The notes: generated by a model from the letters alone, not told the origin. Positions 52,014-61,691 are shown, counted from the first letter of the stretch. The stretch is 64,000 nucleotides of DNA from [Clostridium] saccharolyticum WM1 (GCF_000144625.1 NC_014376.1:3410001-3474000); one strand, 5' to 3'. Numbers and translations are program-made.

Positions 52014-52856
52014 TTAAAGGGTCATAACGATTCCGCCGTCATTGGCATATACGGTAGCAACTCCGGCCGTTTCTGCGATAATCACATCTTTGAAACGCGC
52101 CTGCTTCATCATCTCCTGCTTCACATGCTCCGCCCGCTCCGGGTTATTGCAGTGGGAAATGACCAAAACTTTGTCTCTGGTATCTCCGCCTTCCTTGAGG
52201 GCAAGATCCACCATGCGGGCCAGAGCCTTGTTAATCCCCCTGGCCTGGTCCAGCTTAATGATCACGCCGGCATCTGATCCCATAACAGGTTTGATATTGA
52301 GGGCAGTGGCAAAAAAGGCCTGAAGCCCTGTGAGGCGTCCATTCTTTCTTAAGGTGTCCAGACTTTCCAGAACAAAATAAGTCTTCATATTCTTAAGGAA
52401 GGTCCTAGCCTTCTCTTCGATCTCTTCAAATGGAAGGGATGCCTGGCAAAGAGACTGGACGTAAAGAGCGATATTCAACTGCCCTGCTGAGGCAGAATCC
52501 GAACCCAGTACCGCGATCTTTTTCCCGTTGTTCCCATGTTCTTCTTCGTAAAGCTTTTTTCCCAAAACCGCGCTGTTATAGCTCCCGCTTAAATGCTCGG
52601 ACAAAGTGATCACAAAAACCTGGTCCTCCTCACACTCATAGGCCTCTTTAAACAGCTCTGGTGAGGGACATGCCGTTTTGGGACACTCACTGCTGCTTTT
52701 CACCAGCTCCAGAAAGCTTTTCTGGTCAAAGGTCTCGTCATCGATTACCTGAACATTCCCCACCTGCAATATAAGGGGAATTATCTGAAAGTGAGGATCC
52801 TTTTTTAATTCTGCCGTAAGATCCAGGCAACTGTCCCCAATGATTTTATAGCTCAT
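52014..52856 (-). CDS. DegV family fatty-acid-binding protein
   Basis: 280 residues: YKIIGDSCLDLTAELKKDPH, VITLSEHLSGSYNSAVLGKK, VLESLDTLRKNGRLTGLQAF and the C-terminal AETAGVATVYANDGGIVMTL. DegV/FakB proteins bind fatty acids and hand them to FakA for phosphorylation. Single gene with GGAGGAAGG site. Confidence 0.92.
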   Translation of the reverse strand: MSYKIIGDSCLDLTAELKKDPHFQIIPLILQVGNVQVIDDETFDQKSFLELVKSSSECPKTACPSPELFKEAYECEEDQVFVITLSEHLSGSYNSAVLGKKLYEEEHGNNGKKIAVLGSDSASAGQLNIALYVQSLCQASLPFEEIEEKARTFLKNMKTYFVLESLDTLRKNGRLTGLQAFFATALNIKPVMGSDAGVIIKLDQARGINKALARMVDLALKEGGDTRDKVLVISHCNNPERAEHVKQEMMKQARFKDVIIAETAGVATVYANDGGIVMTL

Positions 52857-53009
52857 ATCTCTATCCTTCCTCCTGGCACGAAACTTATCATGTAGTATTC
52901 ATTACCATATATTATAGAGAAAGCAGACCCGGATGTCAATAGAATAATTTAACACCAAATACCGGCATTGAGAAAGATTCTTATATTTCTCCAATTTCCG
53001 ATAATACAA

Positions 53010-53047
53010 AAGGACTTGTACCAGAAATTACCAAAGTACAAGTCCTT
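53010..53047 (-). terminator. Terminator of the small membrane protein gene
   Basis: Perfect 12-bp stem AAGGACTTGTAC (53010-53021) with 53036-53047, 16 bases past the stop codon at 53064; weak T-run on the minus strand. Confidence 0.75.
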
Positions 53048-53063
53048 AGCCTGCCGCCGGATC

Positions 53064-53354
53064 TTATTCTTCATCCTGCCCATTGATTGCTCCCACCGTG
53101 CTTACACTTGTAGCCACGGCAACCACAACAACAAACAGTATCAGAAGTAAAATCCCTCCAAAAAAGCTTAATAAAAAGGGCATACCGCTATCCTCAGAGG
53201 CTCCTTCTGCCGGTACAGCCGCCTCTGAAACAGCGGCAGTCTCCGCATGGGACACCATTGCTGCCCCAGGTGCTCCACCTGCTATTATGCCAAGCATAAG
53301 AGCCAGCATCAGGCGCAGTACCCCTTTCCTTATCCACATGGTCTTTTCCCTCAT
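53064..53354 (-). CDS. Secreted/membrane small protein of unknown function
   Basis: 96 residues from ATG at 53354 (AAAGGAG upstream; the frame continues to 53483 without a site). N-terminal signal (GVLRLMLALMLGIIAGGAPG AAMVSHA), an Ala/Glu/Ser-rich spacer, one hydrophobic helix (FFGGILLLILFVVVVAVATS) and a short acidic tail. No family recognised. Confidence 0.65.
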   Translation of the reverse strand: MREKTMWIRKGVLRLMLALMLGIIAGGAPGAAMVSHAETAAVSEAAVPAEGASEDSGMPFLLSFFGGILLLILFVVVVAVATSVSTVGAINGQDEE

Positions 53355-53525
53355 CACAGTTTCTCCTTTCAATGCCCGTGCTATTAAGACAGACATATGA
53401 TAAAAGCCCGTCCAGGCGTAGCAGGTCCTCCATAAGGTATTTCCTCCCTGCCGGTTAAAATCGCTGCATCTAATATAGCACAAATAGCAGAAAAAAGATA
53501 TCCCTCAATCAAAGAATTCCGGGTT

Positions 53526-55529
53526 TTACACCTCTGCCATGACAAGCATCAGCTCATTGCTTCTGGCAATAAATTTGGTCATGCGCTCCGGTGACATGGA
53601 ACCATGGCTTAAGGCTGCCAGATCATAAAGCTGCTCACAGATGGCATTTGTGTGGGCTCCGTCCTTATGTCCCAGCACATACTGCACCAGCTTATTGTTG
53701 TAATTAAGCACCAGAGTTTCCCCTCCAGCCCCAAACATGGAAGGATCCATGCCTGGCATGGTATACATCTTCATCATTTCCTGCATACGGCGGGATTCCT
53801 CCGATACAGTGATCATGGAGGACACATTTTCATTTTTTAATTTCTCAACCTTTACCTCCAGATGCTCTTTGTCCAAGGCCTTACGGAACAACTGGGTCAG
53901 AGCTTCTGTATCTGCCTTCATGGCTTCCTTGTCCTCTTCCTTCACCTCTTCCTTAAAGATGTCAGATAAATCAGAATTTATGCATAAGAATTTAATATTC
54001 TCATTTTTCTGCTCCAGATAACCTACAAACGGACTGTCAATGTTATGGGTCAGATAAACTGCATCAAGGCCTGCCTCTTTAAACATGTTGATGTACTGGC
54101 TCTGCTCTTTTTCATCGGAGATATAGAAGATACTGTTCTCGTGCTTTTCTTTATTCTCCTCCAGACAATCGGACAGGGTCATATACTTGCCTTCCAGATT
54201 CTTAAAGATAAGGGAATCATTGATCTTTTCCCCGAACTTTTCATCCTTTAAGCAACCGAATTTTATAAATGGATTGATGTCATCCCAGTATTTCTCATAA
54301 TTTTCTCGGTCCGTCTTAAACATGCCGGTCAGCTTATCTGCAACCTTCTTTGTGATGTAATCAGAAATCTTCTTCACAAACCCATCGTTTTGAAGGGCGC
54401 TTCTGGATACGTTAAGAGGAAGATCCGGGCAATCAATTACGCCCTTTAACAGCATCAGGAATTCCGGGATCACTTCCTTAATATTATCCGCAATAAATAC
54501 CTGACTGTTGTACAGCTTAATGGTTCCTTCCAGGCTGTCATAATTTAAGTTCAGCTTGGGGAAGTAAAGAATCCCCTTTAAGTTGAAGGGATAATCCATA
54601 TTTAAGTGGATCCAGAATAAAGGTTCTTTATAATCATGGAACACTTTGCGGTAGAAGGACTTGTATTCCTCTACCGTGCAGTCATTGGGATGTTTGTTCC
54701 ACAGGGGATTGGTATCGTTGACAGGTACCGGACGCTTTTTGATCTTATATTTTTCTTTTGCAGGAGATACTTCAACAACTTCCTTTTCTCCCTTTTCATT
54801 CTCCTTTTCCTCGGTCTTTGCTTCCTCCACAATGGTCTCTACCACGGTGTCCTTATCGGTCAGTTCCTCTTTTTCAATGGTTTCATACTCAGGCTCAGCA
54901 GATGCACTGGTCAGATAAATAGCCACCGGCATAAAGGAACAGTATTTGTCAAGAACCTCTTTTGCCCGGTATTCGTTGCAGAACTCCAGGCTTTCCTCAT
55001 TAAGATACAGCTTAATGGTGGTTCCAAACTCTGCCTTGTTCCCCTCTTCCATCTCATATTCCGTTCCGCCGTCTGACTCCCAGTGGACCGCAGCAGCTCC
55101 TTCTTTATAGGAAAGGGTATCTATGGTGACCCTGTCTGCTACCATGAATGCGGAATAAAATCCAAGGCCGAAATGGCCGATGATCTGATCTTCATTGGCT
55201 TTGTCCTTATATTTCTCAAGGAAATCCTGCGCGCCGGAAAAAGCGATCTGGTTAATGTACTCATCCACTTCCTCCATAGTCATACCAAGGCCGTTGTCTT
55301 TAAAGGTAATGGATTTTTCATTGGAATCAGTGATGACCTCAATCTTAAAATCCAGATCCTCAGGCTTCTGCCATTCTCCCATGATTTCCAGTTTCTTAAG
55401 CTTTGTAATGGCATCGCAGCCATTGGAAATAAGCTCGCGGTAGAAAATGTCATGGTCGGAATACAACCATTTTTTAATGATGGGAAAAATATTTTCGCTG
55501 TTAATTGTTAAACTTCCTGTTTTTGCCAT
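53526..55529 (-). CDS. htpG: Molecular chaperone HtpG (Hsp90)
   Basis: 667 residues, usual bacterial length is about 610-640, with a longer charged linker here (about 215-255; KTEEKENEKGEKEVVEV). GHKL ATPase motifs: FYRELISNGCDAITKLKKLE, FKDNGLGMTMEEVDEYINQI, IGHFGLGFYSAFMVADRV. Middle domain RSALQND and C-terminal dimerisation domain present. An acid-rich linker is more typical of eukaryotic Hsp90. Preceded by a consensus promoter (55634-55662) and a CIRCE element (55670-55696). AAGGAG site. Confidence 0.96.
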   Translation of the reverse strand: MAKTGSLTINSENIFPIIKKWLYSDHDIFYRELISNGCDAITKLKKLEIMGEWQKPEDLDFKIEVITDSNEKSITFKDNGLGMTMEEVDEYINQIAFSGAQDFLEKYKDKANEDQIIGHFGLGFYSAFMVADRVTIDTLSYKEGAAAVHWESDGGTEYEMEEGNKAEFGTTIKLYLNEESLEFCNEYRAKEVLDKYCSFMPVAIYLTSASAEPEYETIEKEELTDKDTVVETIVEEAKTEEKENEKGEKEVVEVSPAKEKYKIKKRPVPVNDTNPLWNKHPNDCTVEEYKSFYRKVFHDYKEPLFWIHLNMDYPFNLKGILYFPKLNLNYDSLEGTIKLYNSQVFIADNIKEVIPEFLMLLKGVIDCPDLPLNVSRSALQNDGFVKKISDYITKKVADKLTGMFKTDRENYEKYWDDINPFIKFGCLKDEKFGEKINDSLIFKNLEGKYMTLSDCLEENKEKHENSIFYISDEKEQSQYINMFKEAGLDAVYLTHNIDSPFVGYLEQKNENIKFLCINSDLSDIFKEEVKEEDKEAMKADTEALTQLFRKALDKEHLEVKVEKLKNENVSSMITVSEESRRMQEMMKMYTMPGMDPSMFGAGGETLVLNYNNKLVQYVLGHKDGAHTNAICEQLYDLAALSHGSMSPERMTKFIARSNELMLVMAEV

Positions 55530-55633
55530 ATCAGAACACTCCTTACTCTTTTTTCTATTTCAGTTCCATGTTTCCATGGAATTTTCTCAATTTTGTATAA
55601 ACCGCAATTCGTTCAGCGATCCTTGCATAGAAT

Positions 55634-55662
55634 ATTTTAATACGCTGTTATGGAAATGTCAA
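55634..55662 (-). promoter_or_regulatory. htpG promoter
   Basis: Minus strand TTGACA (55662-55657), 17-base spacer, TAAAAT (55639-55634). Confidence 0.78.
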
Positions 55663-55669
55663 TAGAAAA

Positions 55670-55696
55670 TCAGCACTCATATAAGTTGAGTGCTAA
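55670..55696 (-). promoter_or_regulatory. CIRCE-type operator (HrcA site) upstream of htpG
   Basis: TCAGCACTC (55670-55678), nine bases, GAGTGCTAA (55688-55696). The consensus is TTAGCACTC-N9-GAGTGCTAA; one base differs. It lies just upstream of the htpG -35 box, which suggests that HrcA represses htpG here. Confidence 0.85.
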
Positions 55697-55701
55697 TAAT
55701 T

Positions 55702-56199
55702 TTATTCCTCCAGAAATGGAATCTCATTTCTCTTTAAAAATCCCTTCATGGCCTGGTCCCATTCTTCATCCAGGGTCTTATCCAGGGTAAATATGGAAAC
55801 AGAGGTTCCTGTTACGCAGGAAAGCTTGTCTTCCTCATAGCGGATATTTAAGTACAGCCCTTTCACCTGATCAGGGGCAAGGGGAATCTGGCGGGACGCC
55901 AAAAAACGCTCAGTTCCTTCCTTGGACATCTGCAGGATGATACGGAAGCTGACGGGAAGTCGTTTTCCTTTGATTAGGGAAAAACAAAAGGGCTTCATCA
56001 TGGCCCAGGTAGAAAGCTGGCCGAGGTTCATTTCCTCCTGTTCATCCTTGGAGTAATATGCGGTGCGTATGGTTCCGTCTATGGTAAACGTATTAAAGGT
56101 AGCAATAACAGCTTCCTTCGCAAGGAACTGGTCAAAGATTTCCCCTACGAACAGCTTGGAGGTAAAGGTTCTGATCTCCTCAATTTTCAGTGCGGTCAT
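55702..56199 (-). CDS. DUF5721 family protein
   Basis: 165 residues: TALKIEEIRTFTSKLFVGEI, FNTFTIDGTIRTAYYSKDEQ, LSTWAMMKPFCFSLIKGKRL. This pattern fits DUF5721, found mostly in Lachnospiraceae, of unknown function. No signal peptide. Lies just upstream of the CIRCE site on the same strand as htpG. Confidence 0.8.
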   Translation of the reverse strand: MTALKIEEIRTFTSKLFVGEIFDQFLAKEAVIATFNTFTIDGTIRTAYYSKDEQEEMNLGQLSTWAMMKPFCFSLIKGKRLPVSFRIILQMSKEGTERFLASRQIPLAPDQVKGLYLNIRYEEDKLSCVTGTSVSIFTLDKTLDEEWDQAMKGFLKRNEIPFLEE

Positions 56200-56476
56200 G
56201 GCAAATTCTCCCCATTTTCTTATCTTTATCCGTTAACTATACACCGGATCCTCCCAGACTGTCAACGCAGGATTCCCCTGTTTTTTTCATACTAATGGAC
56301 GGAAAGAAGCACGCAAAGACTGCTCCCTGCTCGTTTCCAGTATTCCAAACCGGGATTTTCTGTGGTATACTATTCACAAAAGCAATGAGCAGTGCAAAAC
56401 GGGGTACGGATCACTGGGGTCTTAGCCCCCATATACCATTATGCCCAAAATACGAGGGCAGAAAAGAGGAAATCAT

Positions 56477-57763
56477 ATGAATCATATGGAACAGTTAGAA
56501 ACACTGATCGCCGCGTCAGTTTCTCCCTACCACTGCATTATGGCCGCAGCGGACCAGCTTTTATCCGCCGGTTTTCAGGAACTGCCCCTGGCTGAGCCCT
56601 GGGAGTTAACACGAGGCGGATCATACTACATAAATGTTTTTGATTCCACCCTGATCGCATTTTCCGTCGGGGAGGTACTGGACGTCATTCCGACTCTTAA
56701 ACTGGCAGCTTCCCATACGGACTGGCCTTGCCTGAAGGTGAAGCCCTCCCCTGAAGTCACATCACTGGAATACGGAAAACTTAATGTAGAAGTATATGGA
56801 GGCCCCCTTTTAGGAACCTGGTTTGACCGACCCTTATCCATGGCAGGAAAGGTCTGTGTAGCCGGCCCCTCTCCCATGATGCCGGAAACCATACTAGTGG
56901 ACTTTTCACGTCCCCTCCTTACGGTCCCTAACCTGGCGATCCACATGAACCGGGATGCCAACGACGGAGTTGCCATCAATCCTCAGGTTGACATGCTTCC
57001 CCTCATTGCCAGAATCACCGATGAGTTAAGCAAAGAAGATTTTTTCCTGGAAGCCCTGGCAAAAGAGGCTGGTGTGAAAAAAGAAGATATTCTGGATTAT
57101 GAAATCTGCATTTATAACTGGGAGAAAGGAACCCTGTTGGGTTTGCAGAATGAATTTTACTCAGCTCCCCGTCTGGATAACCTGACATCAGTACAGGCCT
57201 GCTTAAACGGGATCACGGCCGGGCCTTGCAAAAACGGTCTCCATGTCATCGCCTTATATGACAATGAAGAAATCGGAAGCCACACCAAGCAGGGGGCTGC
57301 TTCTGCCCTTATGGAACGCATTCTTGAAAAGATATGCTTATCCCTGGGGTACTCCAGGGAAACCTTTTTGAATATTCTGATGAATGGCTTTCTGCTATCT
57401 CTGGATGTGGCCCATGCCATTCACCCCAATCACGGGGAAAAATGCGACATTAAGAACCAGATCCTCATGGGAGACGGGGTCGCCATTAAGCTGGCCTCCA
57501 GCCAGGCATATGCCACCGATGCTTCCAGCACCGGGGTCATTGAGGGGATCTGCCGTAAAAATCATATTCCTTATAAAAAGTTCTCCAACCGTTCTGATGT
57601 AAAAGGCGGCTCCACGTTGGGAAGCATCTCTTCCGCCCTGCTTACCATGAGAACGGTGGATGCCGGCGTGCCCATACTGGCCATGCACTCTGCAAGGGAG
57701 GTTATGGGAGCAAAGGACCAGGAAGCACTTGTGAAGCTGACAGAAGCATTTTTTCAGGCTTAA
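56477..57763 (+). CDS. M18 family aminopeptidase
   Basis: 428 residues from ATG at 56477 (AAAGAGGAAATC upstream; 12 more codons are open). Metal and catalytic sites: LAASHTDWPCLKVKPSP, PRLDNLTSVQACLNGI, YDNEEIGSHTKQGAASALME, SLDVAHAIHPNHGEKCD. These zinc aminopeptidases (ApeB/DAP type) form large dodecamers and prefer acidic or neutral residues. Confidence 0.94.
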   Translation: MNHMEQLETLIAASVSPYHCIMAAADQLLSAGFQELPLAEPWELTRGGSYYINVFDSTLIAFSVGEVLDVIPTLKLAASHTDWPCLKVKPSPEVTSLEYGKLNVEVYGGPLLGTWFDRPLSMAGKVCVAGPSPMMPETILVDFSRPLLTVPNLAIHMNRDANDGVAINPQVDMLPLIARITDELSKEDFFLEALAKEAGVKKEDILDYEICIYNWEKGTLLGLQNEFYSAPRLDNLTSVQACLNGITAGPCKNGLHVIALYDNEEIGSHTKQGAASALMERILEKICLSLGYSRETFLNILMNGFLLSLDVAHAIHPNHGEKCDIKNQILMGDGVAIKLASSQAYATDASSTGVIEGICRKNHIPYKKFSNRSDVKGGSTLGSISSALLTMRTVDAGVPILAMHSAREVMGAKDQEALVKLTEAFFQA

Positions 57764-57788
57764 TTGTATTCTATTTGCATTACACGTA

Positions 57789-57819
57789 AAAGGGGAAATC
57801 AGCGCTCTGATTTCCCCTT
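57789..57819. terminator. Convergent terminator
   Basis: Perfect 13-bp stem AAGGGGAAATCAG (57790-57802) with 57807-57819, CGCT loop, between the aminopeptidase (plus) and the small membrane protein (minus). Confidence 0.85.
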
Positions 57820-57823
57820 TCTC

Positions 57824-58057
57824 TTATTGTGATTCTCCCATAGTCTCCGGCACCACTTCCCGGCTGGTTTCCAAAAGCGATTCATTGGTTTTGCTTCCCT
57901 CCCAGTAACGGTACCCAAACACGCCCCCGACGGTCAGGCCGGCCAGCAGCAGCAGTGCAAGGAAAAATCGCAGAAATCCCATAAGGATCTCCCGGCTGCG
58001 GTTTCTTCTGCGCCTGCGGCTGTGCCCTCTTTTTCTTTCATATTCTTCCGGTTTCAT
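57824..58057 (-). CDS. Small single-pass membrane protein
   Basis: 77 residues: a very basic N-terminus (YERKRGHSRRRRRNRSREIL), one helix (FLRFFLALLLLAGLTVGGVF) and an outside tail. Not recognised. Same strand and 29 bases after the foldase gene, so possibly co-transcribed. Confidence 0.6.
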   Translation of the reverse strand: MKPEEYERKRGHSRRRRRNRSREILMGFLRFFLALLLLAGLTVGGVFGYRYWEGSKTNESLLETSREVVPETMGESQ

Positions 58058-58086
58058 CTGTATTTTACCCCATCCTTCCCCTTTGG

Positions 58087-59058
58087 TTAATCAGAAAAAT
58101 ACTTTCTGTAAATTTCAAAAAAGTTGGTGGTAGTCGTCCTGTCATCCTTGGAGAATTTTACATCTTTCCATATTTCATTGCTGAAGGTGACCGGATTTTC
58201 CTGCTTAAACTGGGAATAAATCTGATCAAAGGCTTCCTTCTTCCGTTTCTGGTATAGCCCTGCTTTCCTCTCCTGGGTAGCGTCTTCATCATAATCATTG
58301 ACACACCGTATGATATAGTATTTGCCCTTGTTCTCCACCACCTGGCTGATCTGCCCAGCAGAAAGAGAAAAGGCCGCATCCTCAAAAGGACCTGGATCCT
58401 CCCCTCTTCCTACTTTCCTCTCAACGGAACCATCCTCTGAATATTCCCTGGCAAGTGCGGAAAAATCAGCGCCTTCCGATCCCGCCTTTAAAAGCACTTC
58501 CCCTGCCTCTGCCTCATCGGACATGACAATCTGCTCTACCACGATCACCTTTGCCTCGCTGTCGCTGATCTCCAGATTCATGTCCTTTGTCAGTTCATCC
58601 ACTACCTTATTGGATAGATAGTACTCCTCATACATAGTCCTCACATCCTCTTCGGCAGCCCCCATGTAAGAGATGTCCTCCTTTGTCAGGGAAGAAAAAA
58701 ATTCCTCTGATGCCTTACGGACCTCTTCCTTTTCTGCGCTGGTCAGGGTGACTCCCTTATTTCTGGCCAGGAGATTCATCATTTTCATTTCCTGAAGAAA
58801 CTCCTTTACCTGATCCACCAGATAGGTTTCAAAGGTCTGTCCGTCGGGTAAATCCACTCCCCAGATCTGGCTGGTATAAATCTCCTGATACCGGTTCCTC
58901 TCTGTGGCTACGATCACCATGGACTGGGGCAGCGAATATGCCTTTGTTGACGAAGTTTCAGAAATAAGGGGGATATCGGCTCTGCAGCCTGACAGCATGA
59001 TAATTGTCACCGCAGCAGCCAGAAGGACTCTTCCCCCAATCTTAAGTTGGCCTTTCAT
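58087..59058 (-). CDS. PrsA-like peptidyl-prolyl isomerase lipoprotein
   Basis: 323 residues from ATG at 59058 (AAAGAGAGGG upstream). Lipoprotein signal with lipobox LSGC, N-terminal helical chaperone part, and a PpiC/parvulin domain (about 170-265; VIVVEQIVMSDEAEAGEVLL, FSALAREYSEDGSVERKVGR, FSLSAGQISQVVENKGKYYI IRCV). Helps fold secreted proteins on the outer face of the membrane. Confidence 0.9.
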   Translation of the reverse strand: MKGQLKIGGRVLLAAAVTIIMLSGCRADIPLISETSSTKAYSLPQSMVIVATERNRYQEIYTSQIWGVDLPDGQTFETYLVDQVKEFLQEMKMMNLLARNKGVTLTSAEKEEVRKASEEFFSSLTKEDISYMGAAEEDVRTMYEEYYLSNKVVDELTKDMNLEISDSEAKVIVVEQIVMSDEAEAGEVLLKAGSEGADFSALAREYSEDGSVERKVGRGEDPGPFEDAAFSLSAGQISQVVENKGKYYIIRCVNDYDEDATQERKAGLYQKRKKEAFDQIYSQFKQENPVTFSNEIWKDVKFSKDDRTTTTNFFEIYRKYFSD

Positions 59059-59081
59059 GAGCATCCCTCTCTTTATACTGC

Positions 59082-59864
59082 TTAAAGCAGCTTCAGTATT
59101 TTCAATACCCCGTCGTTTACGTTGGTATCCGTCTGAAATCTTGCTGCAGCCTTTACTTCTTCCCTGGCATTTCCCACTGCAAAGCTGTAATAGGCCTGTT
59201 TCAGCATTTCCACGTCATTTAACTGATCACCAAAAGCCATGGTTTCCTCCGGCTTGATTCCCAGGCTGTCCTGAAGAAGCTTCACTGCCTGTCCTTTATT
59301 GATTCCCGGCTTCATGCAATCCATCCACATGTCTCCTGCTATGGTTATTTTCAGGCTGTCCTCATACTTTTCTCTTAAGATTCTGGTATGGGCTTCCACA
59401 TCTGTTTTGCGGTATACGGAAATTTTTATAAACTCTGAATCCACCTTGGTTAAATCCTCCACCCTCTTTACGTGGAAGCGGTAGCCATTGATGATCCAAT
59501 CCAGAAATTCCTGGTTATCCGTTTCTGCATAAATCACATCAGGTCCGCTGAGCAGTACATCAAGTCCTTCCATATTCCGTACATCCTGTACCATATCCAT
59601 GACCGTTTTGCGGTCTATGGTGTTGATAAACAGGCTTCTTCCATGGCAGCCTACATAAGCGCCATTATCAGAAAGGTAGAACACCTTTTCCTTAATGGGA
59701 CCGAATATGGATTCGATGCTGAGCCACTGGCGGCCGCTGGCAGCTGCAAACTGGATTCCCCTTGCACGCAGCTTTAAAATCACATCATAAAGTTCCGGAT
59801 TCAGCTCGTGGCTTCCATCCGTCACCAGCGTCCCGTCAATATCCGATGCAATCAGTTTAATCAT
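59082..59864 (-). CDS. Cof-type HAD hydrolase
   Basis: 260 residues: LIASDIDGTLVTDGSHELNP (motif I), FAAASGRQWLSIESIFG (motif II), GINKGQAVKLLQDSLGI and MAFGDQLNDVEMLKQAYYSF (motif IV). Phosphatase of sugar or nucleotide phosphates. Overlaps the end of the Maf gene by four bases. Confidence 0.93.
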   Translation of the reverse strand: MIKLIASDIDGTLVTDGSHELNPELYDVILKLRARGIQFAAASGRQWLSIESIFGPIKEKVFYLSDNGAYVGCHGRSLFINTIDRKTVMDMVQDVRNMEGLDVLLSGPDVIYAETDNQEFLDWIINGYRFHVKRVEDLTKVDSEFIKISVYRKTDVEAHTRILREKYEDSLKITIAGDMWMDCMKPGINKGQAVKLLQDSLGIKPEETMAFGDQLNDVEMLKQAYYSFAVGNAREEVKAAARFQTDTNVNDGVLKILKLL

Positions 59865-60457
59865 ACCTTATCCTCCTGTTCAAACATCAGCTTCATCTCC
59901 TGGTACACACGTCCTACAGGCAATCCTACTACATTATTATAATCCCCGTCAATCCCTTTAATGAAAGCTGCAAATTTTCCCTGTATCCCATAGGCTCCGG
60001 CTTTGTCCATGGGTTCTATTCCGTCGGTATAGGCTTTGATTTCCTCCTGGGACATGGGATACAGATGAACATCGGTTTTTTCCACAAACGTTCTGACCTT
60101 TTTTCCATTCTGTCCACAATACACCAGGGTAACCCCTGTATATACCTGATGAGTCCTTCCTTCCAGCATGGAAATCATCCGGAACGCTTCCTGGTGAGTG
60201 GCCGGCTTACCAAGGATCTCACCGCCTGCAGCAACTACAGTATCCGCGCCGATGACAAAAGTCCCAGACTGCTGACAGCCGGCTACATCCTCTGCCTTTT
60301 GCCGGGACAGCTCTGCCACTGCCTCCTCCGGCACGTCTGTGGTGATTTTCTCTTCAATGGTACTTGGTACAATTTCCGGCCTGATTCCGATCTGAGCCAG
60401 TAATTCTCTCCTTCTTGGAGATGCGGAAGCCAACACAAGCTTTTCTATCTTATCCAT
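59861..60457 (-). CDS. maf: Maf family nucleotide pyrophosphatase
   Basis: 198 residues: LVLASASPRRRELLAQIGIR (Maf signature), FVIGADTVVAAGGEILGKPA, YGIQGKFAAFIKGIDGDYNN VVGLP. Hydrolyses non-canonical nucleoside triphosphates; also linked to septum arrest. CAGAGAGG site. Confidence 0.95.
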   Translation of the reverse strand: MDKIEKLVLASASPRRRELLAQIGIRPEIVPSTIEEKITTDVPEEAVAELSRQKAEDVAGCQQSGTFVIGADTVVAAGGEILGKPATHQEAFRMISMLEGRTHQVYTGVTLVYCGQNGKKVRTFVEKTDVHLYPMSQEEIKAYTDGIEPMDKAGAYGIQGKFAAFIKGIDGDYNNVVGLPVGRVYQEMKLMFEQEDKV

Positions 60458-60561
60458 CTCAAACCTCTCTGTCTAACTCACTATCATTGGGTCTGCCTTT
60501 TATGATTTGGCAGAATACCTGCAAGCAAATAAGCGGGACCCGTATGGAATCCCGCCACTCA

Positions 60562-61125
60562 TTAATATACTTTTAAACGCCCGATCATGGACGTATCATC
60601 ATCGTCACAATCACCCCGAAGCTGTATTCTCATGGTGTATATGAAATCAGCCAGATAAAAAATCAAAAGGCTCATTGCCACCAATCGTTCCAAGTTCTCC
60701 GGAATCATACCTGCCATCTGATTAACAAATCCGTTAAGGAAACGGAAATAAAATATCCCCAAAAATCCCCATGCAATGCTGCTTTCCAGGCAAATGATCC
60801 CTTTGTAGTTCAACAGCTTCCGGCTGTAATCCCACCAAAAGGAGCCAAACAGCTTTATCATCATATGGGCTGTCACAAGCTCCATAAAGGTAGCCATAGC
60901 CATAGCAGCGAAATAAAGATGAACCGGATTGCCGGAAAGGGGTTTAAGCAGGATCAACGCGCCCGTGGCACCAAAACCATATATGATGCAGAACGGTCCA
61001 TGTCCAAATCCTCGATTCAGCACAGGCCTTTTATTCTCATAGCTGAGTACGGCACATTCAAGAAGGTATCCAAGAAAGCTGAACAGGAAAAAACAGTTTA
61101 TCCTGTGATAAATTGACATATCCAT
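60562..61125 (-). CDS. CmpB-like integral membrane protein (ABC-transporter type IV family)
   Basis: 187 residues from ATG at 61125 (TTGGAGG upstream). About five membrane helices; FFLFSFLGYLLECAVLSYEN, GFGHGPFCIIYGFGATGALI, ELVTAHMMIKLFGSFWWDYS and CLESSIAWGFLGIFYFRFLN fit the putative ABC-transporter type IV (CmpB) family. Role unknown. Confidence 0.8.
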   Translation of the reverse strand: MDMSIYHRINCFFLFSFLGYLLECAVLSYENKRPVLNRGFGHGPFCIIYGFGATGALILLKPLSGNPVHLYFAAMAMATFMELVTAHMMIKLFGSFWWDYSRKLLNYKGIICLESSIAWGFLGIFYFRFLNGFVNQMAGMIPENLERLVAMSLLIFYLADFIYTMRIQLRGDCDDDDTSMIGRLKVY

Positions 61126-61232
61126 TTTTACCTCCAATTTTAACAATTTTTTAACTTGTTAAAGTATAATATGGATATCTTAAGAAATCAAGGGCTATTT
61201 TCTTACGATTCCCAGAAAACTTTCTGCAATAT

Positions 61233-61691
61233 TTAATAAAACTGTGCCATAAAAAGTGCCAATAAAATCCCTAGGATAGCTCCTGCAGCTACCTGGAGAG
61301 GAGTATGTCCCACATATTCCTTTAGTCTTTCCTGGAGGATTTCCCCATTCAGCTCAAATGGATTTTCCAGCAGGATGCTGTTTAACAGCTTTGCCTGCTT
61401 TCCTGTTTCCCTGCGCACACCCATGGCGTCATACATAACTATCATGGATAGGACAACACTAACCGCAAACTCAAAAGAACCGACGCCATAACGGTATATG
61501 GCGGCGGTCGTTAACGCGCATACCGTTGAGGAATGAGAACTGGGCATTCCCCCAGATCCCACAAGCCTCTCCGGATTAAAGTTTTTATTAAGGGCCAGAT
61601 CAATGATTGTCTTTAAAACCTGTGCCACCAGCCAGCCGGCAACTGCAGTGATCAGAACCTGATTCCCAAGTAAATCTTCCCAAAATGTCAT
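61233..61691 (-). CDS. Divergent PAP2 family protein
   Basis: 152 residues from ATG at 61691 (GGAGGAAACC upstream; an open frame runs further to 61769). VAQVLKTIIDLALNKNFNPE, GSGGMPSSHSSTVCALTTAA, DAMGVRRETGKQAKLLN, VGHTPLQVAAGAILGILLAL. These are the family motifs of YuiD-type proteins; about four membrane helices. Its upstream neighbour ends 14 bases before. Confidence 0.9.
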   Translation of the reverse strand: MTFWEDLLGNQVLITAVAGWLVAQVLKTIIDLALNKNFNPERLVGSGGMPSSHSSTVCALTTAAIYRYGVGSFEFAVSVVLSMIVMYDAMGVRRETGKQAKLLNSILLENPFELNGEILQERLKEYVGHTPLQVAAGAILGILLALFMAQFY

